Assembly (NCBI GenBank): GCA_018817515.1
Contig: JAHIUD010000093.1
Location: 1 to 64,000 of the forward strand
Source: Pseudomonadota bacterium
GTDB lineage: Bacteria > Desulfobacterota > Desulfovibrionia > Desulfovibrionales > Desulfovibrionaceae
Direction: 5' to 3'
Length of the DNA: 64,000 nt
Numbering within the stretch: the stretch's first letter is position 1; each line of letters opens with the position of its first letter. The translations under genes were made by a program, and so were the position numbers. Below are positions 1 to 10,543 of this stretch, piece by piece. The notes beneath the pieces are model-generated. The model saw only the letters and a list, made by a program, of their open reading frames with translations. It ran no database searches and was not told the DNA's origin.

Positions 1-32
1 CAGGCCCAGAATGGCGTAGCGGCCGAGGGTTC

Positions 33-1922
33 TCATGGCGCGACCGGTACCTTGCGCTCGGCGCCCGGCAGGATCACGTGCAGGGTCGTGCCCTCGCTGG
101 CCGAGGAAGTGAACGCGATGCCGCCGCCTTGGGCCAGCACGGCCAGGCGGGCGATGTGCGTCCCAAGGCCCGTGCCCGCCGTCTTGCCGCTGGTGGCGTA
201 GCGCTCGAAAAACCGCCCGCGCACGTCTTTGGGCACCTCGCCCAGGTTGTGGATGACCACGTGAACCGCCTTTGCGGGATCGCCTTGCCAGAATTGCGCG
301 GCGTGCCCGCTGACAGCGCCCTCGTGCGGGGAATCAACGCGAACGGTGACCGTGGTGCCCTTCGGCGTGGCCTCCAGAGCGTTCTTCAAAAGGTTGGACA
401 GGGCGTGCTCCAACAGATGCTCATCGGCCCGAACCAGGCAGGAGCTCCCGGCCTGCGTGGCCTCGCCGTCCAGCAGCAGGCGCACCTCCAGGGCCTTGCG
501 CCCGCTCAAGGTCGCATGCCACATGCGCACACGCTCCAGCACCTCCAAGAGTTCCACCGGGCCCAGCTCCGGGATGTAGGTTCCCTCCTCCAGGCGGCGC
601 AGGGCCATGGACTCATCCGTCATGCGCAGGAGCCGCCAGCCGGTGTCCGCTATCATGCCGCCCATGTCGCGGACCGTGGGGGGCAGGGTCGTGTCCTCGC
701 TGAGCACGCGGCCAAGCCCGAGGATGCCGGACAGGGGGGAACGCAGCTCGTGTTGCAGGATGCGCTCCACGTCCTGGCGCAGGTTCTCCATCTGCACCTG
801 GGTGCTGATGTCGCGCAGGGAGCCGTTGAGGCGCTGCGCCTCTTCCCCTTGCGCTGGCAGAACGCTCAAGGACAGCCAGACCCGCATGCCGTCCAGGCGC
901 TGGGCGGCCAGCTCGTGTTGCAGAACCTTGCTCCCTTCCAGGGCAGGCTCCACAACCTGCCGAAACTCCTGCGGCCCGCCAGGGAAGTGGCGGCTGAGCG
1001 GCTGGCCCAAGGCAAGGGCCGCGTCACCGTAGCCCAGGACCCTGGCAAAGGCCGGGTTTGCCGCCAGGATGCGCCCCTCGCGGTCCATCTGGAACAGGCC
1101 CTCGGCGGAGTTCTCCACAATGCCCCGGAACTGGGCCTCGGCCTCGCGCAGCTTGCGGGAGATCAGCGCGTACGGCGTGGACACGCCAGTGACGAACACC
1201 GCCCGGTGCAGGCAGAGCGCGGAAAAGAGCAGCAGCATGTGCCCCGTGAAGTTGGAGAGGTCATAGACCCCGACGTAGACCGAGAAGGCCACTCCGGCCA
1301 GCGCGCTCAGGGTGATGGAGCTGAGCAGAAGCGGCACGACCGTGGAGTCGAAATACTCCCTGCGCCGGTAAAAGAGCACCCCGGCCCAGGCCAGCATGAG
1401 CATGGCCGCGAACTCCGTCCTGATCTTGAACGGGGTCAGCCCCCGGCCCTCCACGAAGCAGTCCGGAAAATTACCCGTGAACACCGCCCAGATCAGGGCG
1501 GCGGTGAGCACGGCATAAGCGCCTGCGGCGATATCCAGCCGCACCTTGCGGCCAAGCAGCAGCGCGGCCAGCAGGAAGGTCACGGCGCTCATCTGCCGCA
1601 GGGCGACCCAGAGCTGGGTTGGCAGGTTGGCGTCGTAGCCGGGGAATACGCCCATGCCCTTGTAGGCCAGGGTGTGCAGCAGGTTGAGCAGTGAGATGGA
1701 CAGGAAGGCCACGCCCAGAAGCCGCAGGGCCGCGTTCTCCAGATGCCTCCGGGCATGGACGGTCAGAAAGAAGATGCTCGCGCAGATCACCACGCTCACC
1801 ATCTCCATCAAGCCGTGGAAAAGCAGATAGTCATACCGGGACACGACGAACAACGCCACGACCAGCAGGCCCAGCATCGCCACCGTGACGAAACGTTCTT
1901 CAGCATGAATGGTCTTCAGCAT
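33..1922 (-). CDS. Membrane sensor histidine kinase (N-terminal multi-TM MASE3-like region, PAS, HisKA, HATPase)
   Basis: ORF 33..2285; likely start MLKTIHAEERF at 1922. Multiple TM helices, PAS (FRGIVENSAEGLFQMDREGRILAANPAF), H-box LQHELRSPLSGILG, ATPase G-box TGLGTHIA. Confidence 0.85.
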   Translation of the reverse strand: MLKTIHAEERFVTVAMLGLLVVALFVVSRYDYLLFHGLMEMVSVVICASIFFLTVHARRHLENAALRLLGVAFLSISLLNLLHTLAYKGMGVFPGYDANLPTQLWVALRQMSAVTFLLAALLLGRKVRLDIAAGAYAVLTAALIWAVFTGNFPDCFVEGRGLTPFKIRTEFAAMLMLAWAGVLFYRRREYFDSTVVPLLLSSITLSALAGVAFSVYVGVYDLSNFTGHMLLLFSALCLHRAVFVTGVSTPYALISRKLREAEAQFRGIVENSAEGLFQMDREGRILAANPAFARVLGYGDAALALGQPLSRHFPGGPQEFRQVVEPALEGSKVLQHELAAQRLDGMRVWLSLSVLPAQGEEAQRLNGSLRDISTQVQMENLRQDVERILQHELRSPLSGILGLGRVLSEDTTLPPTVRDMGGMIADTGWRLLRMTDESMALRRLEEGTYIPELGPVELLEVLERVRMWHATLSGRKALEVRLLLDGEATQAGSSCLVRADEHLLEHALSNLLKNALEATPKGTTVTVRVDSPHEGAVSGHAAQFWQGDPAKAVHVVIHNLGEVPKDVRGRFFERYATSGKTAGTGLGTHIARLAVLAQGGGIAFTSSASEGTTLHVILPGAERKVPVAP

Positions 1923-2058
1923 CGCGCACCCATTTGAAATTTTATACCATAAGCCAAAGGCGCCGTGCAAGGCAGGCTTTCCGGACGCGGGCCCACCGGC
2001 TTTACGAACCGCCCGGCGGGCGCGTATGCTTGGCCCACAGCCCCAAAAGGAGGACCCC

Positions 2059-2568
2059 ATGGACGCCCTAGACTGCCTCATGACCCGCCGCTCCATCCGC
2101 AAATTCAGCGCCGAGGCCGTGGCCCCGGAAATGATCCAGGCCGCGCTGGAGGCCGCCATGGCCGCGCCCAGCGCGGGCAACGCCCAGCCCTGGCATTTCG
2201 TGCTCATGACCGACCGCGCCAAGCTGGACCGCGTGCCTGATTTCCACCCCCACGCGTCCATGGCCCGGCAGGCCCAGGCGGCCATCCTGGTCTGCGCCGA
2301 ACCGGCCCTGGAGAAATACCCCGGCTACTGGCCCATCGACTGCGCCGCCGCCACCCAGAACCTGCTCCTGGCCCTGCACGCCCAGGGTCTGGGCGCGGTA
2401 TGGGTGGGCGTGTACCCCGAGCAGTCGCGCATGGACAACTTCCGCGCGCTGCTCGGCATCCCCGAGGCCGTCATCCCGCACAGCTTCGTCCCCCTCGGCC
2501 ACCCGGACATGGCCGCAGGCCGCGTGGACCGCTTCCGCCCGGAGCGCGTGCACCGCGACGCCTGGTAA
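2059..2568 (+). CDS. Nitroreductase family protein
   Basis: MDALDCLMTRRSIRKFSAEAV...AAPSAGNAQPWHFVLM; RBS aggagg upstream of ATG 2059. Confidence 0.9.
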   Translation: MDALDCLMTRRSIRKFSAEAVAPEMIQAALEAAMAAPSAGNAQPWHFVLMTDRAKLDRVPDFHPHASMARQAQAAILVCAEPALEKYPGYWPIDCAAATQNLLLALHAQGLGAVWVGVYPEQSRMDNFRALLGIPEAVIPHSFVPLGHPDMAAGRVDRFRPERVHRDAW

Positions 2569-2595
2569 CCCGGAGCGTTGCGCCAGGCACGAAGA

Positions 2596-2627
2596 AGGCC
2601 GCCCCCCGGCTTGTCGGGGAGCGGCCT
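2596..2627. terminator. Intergenic hairpin between convergent genes, probable bidirectional terminator
   Basis: aggccgccccccggcttgtcggggagcggcct: inverted arms aggccgc/gcggcct. Confidence 0.5.
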
Positions 2628-2661
2628 GTTGTCGCAAGAGGCAAAGGACGGAAAAGCGCGG

Positions 2662-3384
2662 CTAGAAGCGGGTGTCGAGCTCGTACACCAGGGTCTGCTC
2701 CAGGGCCGTGCGGCAGGTCGTCAGCGGGCAGTTGGGGACGGCGGCGCAGTCGTCCGTGGCGCGGCGGCCCACAAAGACCTCGCGCAGCGGGCCGGGACCG
2801 GCCGGGGTCAGGGTGACGAGCACCCGGCCCTGGCAGAAGGCGGGCTCCTGCTTGCCCATGGGCGCGTCGACATGGACTCCGGGGGCCCTCTCGTGCGGGG
2901 AGCCGCCAGCGCGCAGCCTCGGGCTCATCTCTTCACGCCTGCTCGCCAGGGTGCTCTGGCCAGGATTGGCCATGTCCATCTTCTGGTCGGGCAGCCAGTA
3001 GTGGATGTCCTCGCTGTAGCCCGCGCCCACGGCCTGTGCCGGGAGGCGCACCTCCTCGGCCACGAGGCCGAGGCTGGCCTTGCGCGTATCGGCGCAGAGC
3101 AGGTGGACCTGCATGGCGTAGCGCGCCGGGCCGGAGGCCTTGAGGATATAGCCCTTATCCGCCAGGGAGCGCTCGACGAAGCCGCGCGTGGAGGCGTCCT
3201 CGGAGGCGGCCAGCCTGGCATTGCCTGCGGCGTCCAGCTCATAGGTCTTGATGGTCAGGGTGTAGTCGCCCTTGGCGCGGCTGAACTCGCCAAGCCCCCG
3301 CACCAGGAGATTCGGATCGCGCTGGGCGCAGCCGCCCAGGGCCACCAGCGCGACGAGCGCCGCCAGGAGTACCTTACGCTGCAT
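2662..3384 (-). CDS. Hypothetical lipoprotein
   Basis: Signal peptide with lipobox: MQRKVLLAALVALVALGGCAQRD. Confidence 0.7.
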   Translation of the reverse strand: MQRKVLLAALVALVALGGCAQRDPNLLVRGLGEFSRAKGDYTLTIKTYELDAAGNARLAASEDASTRGFVERSLADKGYILKASGPARYAMQVHLLCADTRKASLGLVAEEVRLPAQAVGAGYSEDIHYWLPDQKMDMANPGQSTLASRREEMSPRLRAGGSPHERAPGVHVDAPMGKQEPAFCQGRVLVTLTPAGPGPLREVFVGRRATDDCAAVPNCPLTTCRTALEQTLVYELDTRF

Positions 3385-3574
3385 GTATAGCTCCTTGCCA
3401 TTTGGTCTCCCACGGCGGGAGTGTTATTCAGGGGAGATAGCGCATCAGCCGCCACGGGGCAAGCCTTAAGAGGCGGCACCGGCCCACGGCCATCTTGCCA
3501 GCAGCCCTGGCGGAGGGTACAAAGCCCCGGTGCAGGCATGAGCGCATGCGGCACATAACCGATTGTGAGGACGC

Positions 3575-4165
3575 ATGGCCTTCTTTTCCGTGCGCTCTGG
3601 CGGCTTTCTGGAGCACATGCTGCGCCTTGCCGGGCTGCTTCTGGTGTTTGGCCTGGTGGTTGTGGGCTTCTGGAAAAACAGCGAGCGCAACATTGAGCGC
3701 ATCAACACGCGCTTCGGGCTCTCCGACGAGACCAAGACCCTGTCCAAGGTCGAGCAGGAGCAGGTCCAGGCGTTCATTTCGGCCCTGCGCAAAACATATG
3801 GGATCGAAGCCAGGGTGCAGGTGCGCCAGGGGGCCCTCAGCCCGCCCGAGCAGGACGGCAAGACCCTGTTTCTGGGCCTGAGCCTGGAGGCGAAAACCGC
3901 CGTGGTCATGCTGCCGCCGCTGGTGGAGCGCGCCCTGGGCGCGGACTTCGCCCGCAGCCTGAGCACCGAGCACTTCCCCTTCCACTTCGAGTCGGGCAGG
4001 AGCTGGCAAAAAGGCCTCATCCTGGCCCTGGATCTCATCCAGACGCGCCTGGCGTCCCTTGCGACCACAGAAGCGGCACCGGACAAGGCACCGGACAAAG
4101 CACCAGACAAGGCCCCGAACGAAATTTCAGCACACACCAACGCAACACAGAAGGATATCCCGTGA
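3575..4165 (+). CDS. Hypothetical membrane-anchored protein with C-terminal APDK tandem repeat
   Basis: One TM helix, soluble domain, tail [15 protein letters not shown]; stop overlaps the rnhA start (gtga). Confidence 0.65.
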   Translation: MAFFSVRSGGFLEHMLRLAGLLLVFGLVVVGFWKNSERNIERINTRFGLSDETKTLSKVEQEQVQAFISALRKTYGIEARVQVRQGALSPPEQDGKTLFLGLSLEAKTAVVMLPPLVERALGADFARSLSTEHFPFHFESGRSWQKGLILALDLIQTRLASLATTEAAPDKAPDKAPDKAPNEISAHTNATQKDIP

Positions 4166-4632
4166 GCGAACTGCCCCCCGTGACCCTGTATACCGACGGC
4201 TCCTGCCTGGGCAATCCCGGCCCCGGCGGCTACGCCGCCATCCTCGTCTGCGGGGAGCACCGCATGGAGCTGGCCGAGGGCTTCTCCGGCACCACCAACA
4301 ACCGCATGGAGATCATGGGCGTCATCAAGGGCCTGGAGGCCCTGAAGCAGCAGAGCATGGTGGAGATCTTCACGGACTCGCAATACGTCATGAAGGCCTT
4401 CACCGACCGCTGGCTGGTGGGCTGGCAGAAGAACGGCTGGAAGACCGCGGCCAAGCAGCCCGTGAAGAATCAGGACCTGTGGAAGCGGCTTGTGCCGCTC
4501 ATTGCCACGCACAAGGTCACCTGGCGCTGGGTGCGCGGCCACAGCGGCCACCCGGAGAACGAGCGCTGCGACGTGCTCGCCCGCACCGCCGCCTCGGGCC
4601 GCAATCTGCCCAAGGACGAAGGCGCGGCCTAG
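4162..4632 (+). CDS. rnhA: Ribonuclease HI
   Basis: [66 protein letters not shown] start. Confidence 0.95.
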   Translation: MSELPPVTLYTDGSCLGNPGPGGYAAILVCGEHRMELAEGFSGTTNNRMEIMGVIKGLEALKQQSMVEIFTDSQYVMKAFTDRWLVGWQKNGWKTAAKQPVKNQDLWKRLVPLIATHKVTWRWVRGHSGHPENERCDVLARTAASGRNLPKDEGAA

Positions 4633-5858
4633 TCCGCCGTCCCGCCCGGAATCCCGGCCAAGCCAGGGCCCACGCCCTCGCCCCACTCCCAGGTCTTGCC
4701 AAGCAGGAGCCTGAACGAACGCCTGCCGTGGACCATCTCGGCCAGGGCCGCTGGCGCGCTTTTGACGAAACCCCGGATGGGCCCGGCCCCGATGTTCTGC
4801 ATGGCCCAGAAGAGCAGCCAGCGCAGGCGGTCGGACCAGACCAGCTCCGGGCGCACGGTGCGCGCAAGCAGCCGTTCGTACTCCGCTGCGGCGGCGGCCT
4901 CGCCGTGCTTCAGCCCGTGGAGCACGCCCGAGGCCGCGTGCGCGCCCGTGGCCAGGGCGTAGAAGATGCCCTCGCCGAACAGCGGCTCCACAAAGCCCCC
5001 GGCATCCCCGGCCAGGAGGAGCCGCCCGCTCGCAGGGCGGGCCAGGGCGTTCCCATAGGGCAGCGGATGCCCGTGCAGGGCCACGCCCTCGGGCTCGGCC
5101 ACGCCGAGCAGGAGCAGGAAATCCAGAAACAGGGCCCCGAAATCGCGCCCGTCGCGGTCCGGGCGCCGCAGCCCACAGATGCCCACCTTGGGCCCGCGCG
5201 GCCCCGGGAACACCCAGCCGTAACCGGCGGCAGGCGAGCCCACGTGCAGCTCCGGCGCCAGCACCTCGCGCGGGAACTGCCCCGGCCCGCTGCCCACAGG
5301 CAGCTCCACCTCGATGGCCGCGGCCAGGTTGCGCCGCCAGAGCCCACGCTCTAAGTCGGCAGGAGCAAGCGCCCGGCGGGTCACGGAGTTGGCCCCGTCC
5401 GCGCCGATGACGAAGCGTGCGGCCAGCTCCCCGCCGCCGCGCAGGCGCACCAGGCCCGCGGCAGCATCGCAGGCCTCCACGGTGCGGCCAGGCAGATACT
5501 CGGCCCCGCGCGCCACGGCGACGGCGGTCAAGAGCGCGTCAAAGGCCGGGCGGTCCACAAAGCGGAAAGGCTCGGCAGCGGCCCCGCGCAACAACTCGCG
5601 GCCCCGGTGCAGAAACAGGTACTGCGGGGTCTGGTGGAACAGGCCGCCACGCCGGGTCAGGTCGGCCAGCCCGAGGCCGAAGATGCGCGCCAGGGCGTCC
5701 ACGCTCTTGGCCGTCAAGAGCCCGCCGCAGAGCTTGGGGCGCGGGTGCTCCGCGCGGTCCAGCAGCGCCACGGACAGTCCACGCCCGGCCAGCACCGCCG
5801 CAGCAGCGGCCCCCGCCGGACCGGCCCCCGCCACCAACACGTCATAGCTCTTGACCAC
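4629..5858 (-). CDS. FAD-dependent oxidoreductase, geranylgeranyl reductase family
   Basis: [55 protein letters not shown]. Likely GTG start at 5858. Confidence 0.85.
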   Translation of the reverse strand: MVKSYDVLVAGAGPAGAAAAAVLAGRGLSVALLDRAEHPRPKLCGGLLTAKSVDALARIFGLGLADLTRRGGLFHQTPQYLFLHRGRELLRGAAAEPFRFVDRPAFDALLTAVAVARGAEYLPGRTVEACDAAAGLVRLRGGGELAARFVIGADGANSVTRRALAPADLERGLWRRNLAAAIEVELPVGSGPGQFPREVLAPELHVGSPAAGYGWVFPGPRGPKVGICGLRRPDRDGRDFGALFLDFLLLLGVAEPEGVALHGHPLPYGNALARPASGRLLLAGDAGGFVEPLFGEGIFYALATGAHAASGVLHGLKHGEAAAAAEYERLLARTVRPELVWSDRLRWLLFWAMQNIGAGPIRGFVKSAPAALAEMVHGRRSFRLLLGKTWEWGEGVGPGLAGIPGGTAD

Positions 5859-5947
5859 AGCCCCTCCCGATACTACTTGACCACGACCCGTGTACAGCGC
5901 TCCCGCCCCTGGGGCAAGACGCAGCCGCAAAGCAAAACCGAGGAACC

Positions 5948-6643
5948 ATGCCCTCCCAAAACACCCCGCCGTTTCAGGCCATCCTCTTTGACTTCGACGG
6001 CACCCTGGCCAGCCTGCACATCGACTTCACGCGCCTGCGCCGCAAGCTGACCGCCCTGGCCGAGCCCTTCCTGGGCGAAGAGCCGGAGCCCTCCGAGCTG
6101 CCCGTGCTGGAGTGGCTGGACGAGCTGGCCGACGAGATCCGCGAGTTCGACCACCCCCTGGGCCAGGAGTTCCACTGCCGGGGCAGGCTGGTCATCCAGG
6201 CCACGGAGCTCGACGCCGCGCGCGAGGCCCAGCTCTTCCCCTTCACCCGGCCCCTGCTCGCCGAACTGCGCGCGGGCGGGATCAAAACCGGCATCATCAC
6301 CCGCAACTCCACGGCCGCCGTGAAGGTGGTTTTTCCGGATGTCGCGGCCTGCTGCGACTGCTTCATGGCCCGCGAGGACGCGCCAAAGGTCAAGCCCGAC
6401 CCGGCCCACGCCCTGGCCGTGCTGGATCGCCTGGGGGTGCGCCCGGAGCGCGCCCTGCTCGTGGGCGACCACCCCCTGGACATCCTGGCCGCCCGGCAGG
6501 CTGGACTTGCCGCAGCCGCAGTGACAAGCGGCCACTCGCAACGTGAGGCCTTCGCCGCAGCCCGGCCAGACTACCTTGCGGAGGACTGCCTGGCGCTTAT
6601 GTCAAGTTTGCGTGAATTGTTCCTGTTGCCGCGAGCGCAGTGA
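5948..6643 (+). CDS. HAD family hydrolase (phosphoglycolate phosphatase-like)
   Basis: ILFDFDGTLASL; TGIITRNS; KPDPAHAL; LLVGDHPLDILAARQAG. Confidence 0.88.
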   Translation: MPSQNTPPFQAILFDFDGTLASLHIDFTRLRRKLTALAEPFLGEEPEPSELPVLEWLDELADEIREFDHPLGQEFHCRGRLVIQATELDAAREAQLFPFTRPLLAELRAGGIKTGIITRNSTAAVKVVFPDVAACCDCFMAREDAPKVKPDPAHALAVLDRLGVRPERALLVGDHPLDILAARQAGLAAAAVTSGHSQREAFAAARPDYLAEDCLALMSSLRELFLLPRAQ

Positions 6644-6675
6644 GTGCTTACTATTATTCTGCATAGGAGCACGCC

Positions 6676-7839
6676 ATGCAACAGCGGATCAAGCGCAGCG
6701 AACTCAAGGCGGGCATGTACCTCGTGAGCCACGGCCTGGGCACCTTTTCCAGCCCCCTGGTCCAGGTGGACAAACCCATCCTCACCCCCACGAACATAGA
6801 TGAATACATCCCGGCCGACGTCGAGGATGTGCTCATCGACACCAGCATTCAGCTCTCCCTGCTCGGTCAGGTCAGGCCGGTGGGAGTGCCCATCACCACC
6901 GGAATGGGAGAGGAGCTGCACATCGCCAAGCGGCTGTATGCCGACGCCCTGGTGCACGTGAAGAGCTTCGTCGACGACGTGCGCAAGGGCACGGACATCG
7001 ACTACCGCAAAGCCACGCCCCTGGTGCAGAACTTCATCGAGAGCGTGTTCCGCAACGAGGCCGCCGCCGTGACCCTGTTCAAGCTGCGCGGCTTCGACGA
7101 ATACACCTACACCCACTCCATCAACGTGAGCATCCTGGCCGTGATCCTGGGCAAGCACCTGGGCCTGGACAAGACCGCCCTGCTCAAGCTGGGCCTGGCG
7201 GGCATGTATCATGATGTGGGCAAGGCGAAGATCCCGGAGAGCATTCTGAACAAGCCCGGCAAGCTCACCAAGGACGAGTTCCAGATCATGAAGAGCCACC
7301 CGCTGGAGGGCTACCGGATCATGCAGGGCCAGAAGGACCTGGACCCGGAGATTCTGCGCGCCGTGGTGGAGCACCACGAACGCCACGACGGATCGGGCTA
7401 CCCGCGCGCCCTCAAGAGCGAGGACATCGGCAGGTTCTCGCGCATCATCGCCGTTGTCGACGTCTACGACGCCCTCACCAGCAGGCGCGTCTACAAGGAC
7501 GCCATGGCCCCGGCCAAGGCCCTGGGCATGATGTACCAGCTGCGCGACAAGGACTTCCCGCACAACGCCATCGAAAACTTCATCCGCTGCATCGGCGTGT
7601 TCCCGGTGGGCAGCTTCGTGCGCCTTTCCGGCGGCGAGTTCGGCATCGTTGCCAGCGCCAATCCCACGCGCCCCACCAAGCCCGAGGTCAAGGTCGTGCT
7701 GGACGCCAAGATGCGCCCCCAGCTCTCGCGCCTGCTCGACCTGGAGACCCTGGAGGGCACGCCACAGGCCCAGGACATCGCCGAGGTGCTGAACCCGTTT
7801 GACTACAAGCTCGATCTGGAGCGTTTCCTCAACGCCTGA
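6676..7839 (+). CDS. HD-GYP domain protein, DUF3391 N-terminus (paralogue 1 of 3)
   Basis: MQQRIKRSELKAGMYLVSHGLGTF; HDVGKAKIP; VVEHHERHDGSGYPRAL; RIIAVVDVYDALTS. Confidence 0.92.
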   Translation: MQQRIKRSELKAGMYLVSHGLGTFSSPLVQVDKPILTPTNIDEYIPADVEDVLIDTSIQLSLLGQVRPVGVPITTGMGEELHIAKRLYADALVHVKSFVDDVRKGTDIDYRKATPLVQNFIESVFRNEAAAVTLFKLRGFDEYTYTHSINVSILAVILGKHLGLDKTALLKLGLAGMYHDVGKAKIPESILNKPGKLTKDEFQIMKSHPLEGYRIMQGQKDLDPEILRAVVEHHERHDGSGYPRALKSEDIGRFSRIIAVVDVYDALTSRRVYKDAMAPAKALGMMYQLRDKDFPHNAIENFIRCIGVFPVGSFVRLSGGEFGIVASANPTRPTKPEVKVVLDAKMRPQLSRLLDLETLEGTPQAQDIAEVLNPFDYKLDLERFLNA

Positions 7840-7893
7840 GCCCCCCGAAGTCCTGCCCTACGCAGCTCCATCAGCCCCTTGGCCAGCCGCCGG

Positions 7894-7939
7894 ACCAGCC
7901 GTCGAACCAGCCGTCGAACCAGCCGTCGAACCAGCCGGC
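7894..7939. repeat. 12-bp tandem repeat accagccgtcga, about 3.8 copies
   Basis: accagccgtcga|accagccgtcga|accagccgtcga|accagccggc read directly; between HD-GYP genes 1 and 2. Confidence 0.95.
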
Positions 7940-8013
7940 CGGCCTCTCCAGGCGGCTAAAATTACGTATTGCGGTTTCCCGCCGACGAGGTCATCTTCGC
8001 GCCGGAAACAGCA

Positions 8014-9171
8014 ATGCAAAAGCACATCAAACGCAGCGAACTCAAGCCGGGCATGTTCGTTGTCAGCTACGGCCTGGGCACCTTCAGCAACCCGCTTGTC
8101 CGGGTGAATACCCACGTTTCGAGCCAGGCCGAGATCGACGCGCTCATGGTGGACGAGGCCGAGGCCATCCTCATCGACACGGGCAACACCCTCTTCCTGC
8201 GCGGCGAGCAGGAGCAGGCGCCGCCCCAATGCAGCCTGCATGAGGAGCTGCCTGCGGCCCGGCGGCTGCATGCCGATGCCCTGGAGTACGTGAAGGGGTT
8301 CTTCGAGAGCATGCGCCTGGGCACGAACCTCAGCTGCCAAGGGGCCGTTCCCCTGGTGGAGCGCTTCGTCCAGAGCGTCATGCGCAACTCCACCGCCGCA
8401 GCGACCCTGTTCAAGCTGCGCAACCACGACGAATACACTTTCTGCCACTCCATCAATGTCAGCGTCCTGTCCGTGGTCCTGGGCAAGCAGCTGGGCCTGG
8501 GCAAGGCCTCCCTGGTCAACCTGGGCCTAGCCGGGCTGCTGCACGATGCAGGAAAAGAGCGCGTGCCCGCGAGTCTTTTGACCAAGCCCGGCAGCCTCAC
8601 CGAGAGCGAGCGCAGGGTCCTGAAGACCCATCCCCTGGAAGGCTACAAGGCCCTCAGCGGTCAGGAGGACATCCCCCTTGAGGTGCTGCGCGCCGTGCTG
8701 GAGCACCACGAACGCCACGATGGCTCGGGCTACCCGCGCGGACTCAAGGGCGACGACATCGCCGCGTTCTCCCGCGTCATCGTCGTGGTCGACGTGTACG
8801 ACGCCCTCACCAGCGAGCGCGCCTACAAACGGGCCCTGCCCCCGGCCAAGGCGCTCAGCCAGATGTTCCAGATGCGCGGCAAGCAGTTCTCCGAGGACGA
8901 CATCGACCACTTCATCCGCTGCATCGGCGTGTTTCCGGTGGGCAGCTTCGTGCGGCTCACCGGCGGCGAGCACGGCATCGTCATCAGCACCAACCCGGGC
9001 AGGCCCACCAAGCCGCAGGTCAAGGTCGTGCTGAACTCCAGGATGCGCCCTGTCCTGCCCCGCGTGCTCGACCTGGAAGCCATGGAGGGCACGCCCCAGG
9101 CCCAGGACATCGCCGAAGTGCTGAACCCCGCCGACTACAGGCTCGACATGGAGCGCTTCCTCAGCGCCTGA
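8014..9171 (+). CDS. HD-GYP domain protein, DUF3391 N-terminus (paralogue 2 of 3)
   Basis: MQKHIKRSELKPGMFVVSYGLGTF; HDAGKERVP; VLEHHERHDGSGYPRGL. Confidence 0.92.
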   Translation: MQKHIKRSELKPGMFVVSYGLGTFSNPLVRVNTHVSSQAEIDALMVDEAEAILIDTGNTLFLRGEQEQAPPQCSLHEELPAARRLHADALEYVKGFFESMRLGTNLSCQGAVPLVERFVQSVMRNSTAAATLFKLRNHDEYTFCHSINVSVLSVVLGKQLGLGKASLVNLGLAGLLHDAGKERVPASLLTKPGSLTESERRVLKTHPLEGYKALSGQEDIPLEVLRAVLEHHERHDGSGYPRGLKGDDIAAFSRVIVVVDVYDALTSERAYKRALPPAKALSQMFQMRGKQFSEDDIDHFIRCIGVFPVGSFVRLTGGEHGIVISTNPGRPTKPQVKVVLNSRMRPVLPRVLDLEAMEGTPQAQDIAEVLNPADYRLDMERFLSA

Positions 9172-9301
9172 GCCCCCACAGCCCCCCGCCCATCTCTCCA
9201 GACCTCCAGGCTTGCCTGGCCGCACACATTTTTGTATTACACAGCAAAAAATGTATTGCGCTATTAGAGTAAAATAGACATAGTCCGTACCGGAAAATAA
9301 T

Positions 9302-10462
9302 ATGTACCTATGCATCAAGCGCAGCGAACTCAAGCCCGGCATGTACGTCGTCTGCCATGGGCGGGGCACCTTTGACAGTCCTTTTGTCAGGGTGGACTCT
9401 GTCACGCCCTATCAGGACAAGATCGACTCGCTTATCCCGCCAGACGCCGAGTTCGTGCTCATCGACGGAAGCAGGGCCGACGTCATCTCCACTGCGGCGG
9501 AGGCCTTGTCCGAGACAGCCAGCAGCCTGCAGGAAGATCTGGCCGTGGCCAGGCAGCTGCACGCCGACGCCCTGGATTATGTAAAACAATTCATGGAGAA
9601 CGTGCGGCACGGCACGGACATCAATGTCGGCAAAGCCGCATGCCTTGTGGATCGGTTTGTCGAGAGCGTGCTGCGCAACGGCACCGCCGCAGTGACCCTG
9701 TTCAAGCTGCGCAACTTCGACGAATACACCTACACCCACTCCATCAACGTGAGCATCCTGGCCGTGCTGCTGGGCAAGCACCTGGGCCTGGGCAAGTCCT
9801 CCCTGCTCAAGCTCGGCCTGGCCGGGCTGCTGCACGATGCAGGCAAGGAGTTCGTCCCGCAGCACATCCTGAACAAGCCCGGCAAGCTCACCGGCGACGA
9901 ATTCCGGGTCGTCAAGGCCCACCCCCTGGCTGGCTTCAACCTCCTGCGCAAACAGCGGGACATGCAGGTGGATGTCCTGCAGGCCGTGCTGGAACACCAT
10001 GAACGCCACGACGGTTCCGGCTACCCGCGCGGCCTCCGGGACGACAGCATCGGCCTGTACTCGCGGGTGCTGGCCATTGTGGACGTGTACGACGCGCTCA
10101 CCAGCAAGCGCGTGTACAAGGAGGCCCTGCCCCCGGCCAAGGCCCTGGCCCTCATGTACTCCATGCGCGACACCCAGTTCGCTGCGGACGACATCGACAA
10201 CTTCATCCGCTGCGTCGGCGTGTTCCCCACAGGCAGCCTCGTGCGGCTCACCGGCGGCGAGCACGGCATCGTCATGAGCATCAACCCGGGCAGGCCCACC
10301 AAGCCGCAGATCAAGGTCGTGCTGAACGCCAGGATGCACCCTGTCCTGCCGCGCATGCTCGACCTGGAGGCCATGGAGGGCACGCCCGAGGCCCAGGACA
10401 TCGCCGAAGTGCTGAACCCCGCCGACTACAAGCTCGACCTTGAGCAATTCCTCAGCGCTTAA
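9302..10462 (+). CDS. HD-GYP domain protein, DUF3391 N-terminus (paralogue 3 of 3)
   Basis: MYLCIKRSELKPGMYVVCHGRGTF; HDAGKEFVP; VLEHHERHDGSGYPRGL. Confidence 0.92.
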   Translation: MYLCIKRSELKPGMYVVCHGRGTFDSPFVRVDSVTPYQDKIDSLIPPDAEFVLIDGSRADVISTAAEALSETASSLQEDLAVARQLHADALDYVKQFMENVRHGTDINVGKAACLVDRFVESVLRNGTAAVTLFKLRNFDEYTYTHSINVSILAVLLGKHLGLGKSSLLKLGLAGLLHDAGKEFVPQHILNKPGKLTGDEFRVVKAHPLAGFNLLRKQRDMQVDVLQAVLEHHERHDGSGYPRGLRDDSIGLYSRVLAIVDVYDALTSKRVYKEALPPAKALALMYSMRDTQFAADDIDNFIRCVGVFPTGSLVRLTGGEHGIVMSINPGRPTKPQIKVVLNARMHPVLPRMLDLEAMEGTPEAQDIAEVLNPADYKLDLEQFLSA

Positions 10463-10543
10463 GCCCCCACAGCCCCAGTCCAGCTTCTGGCCAAGGCCCT
10501 TTCCCCTTGCCCACGCGGGCGCTTCGTGCTAGCCGCAGGCATC

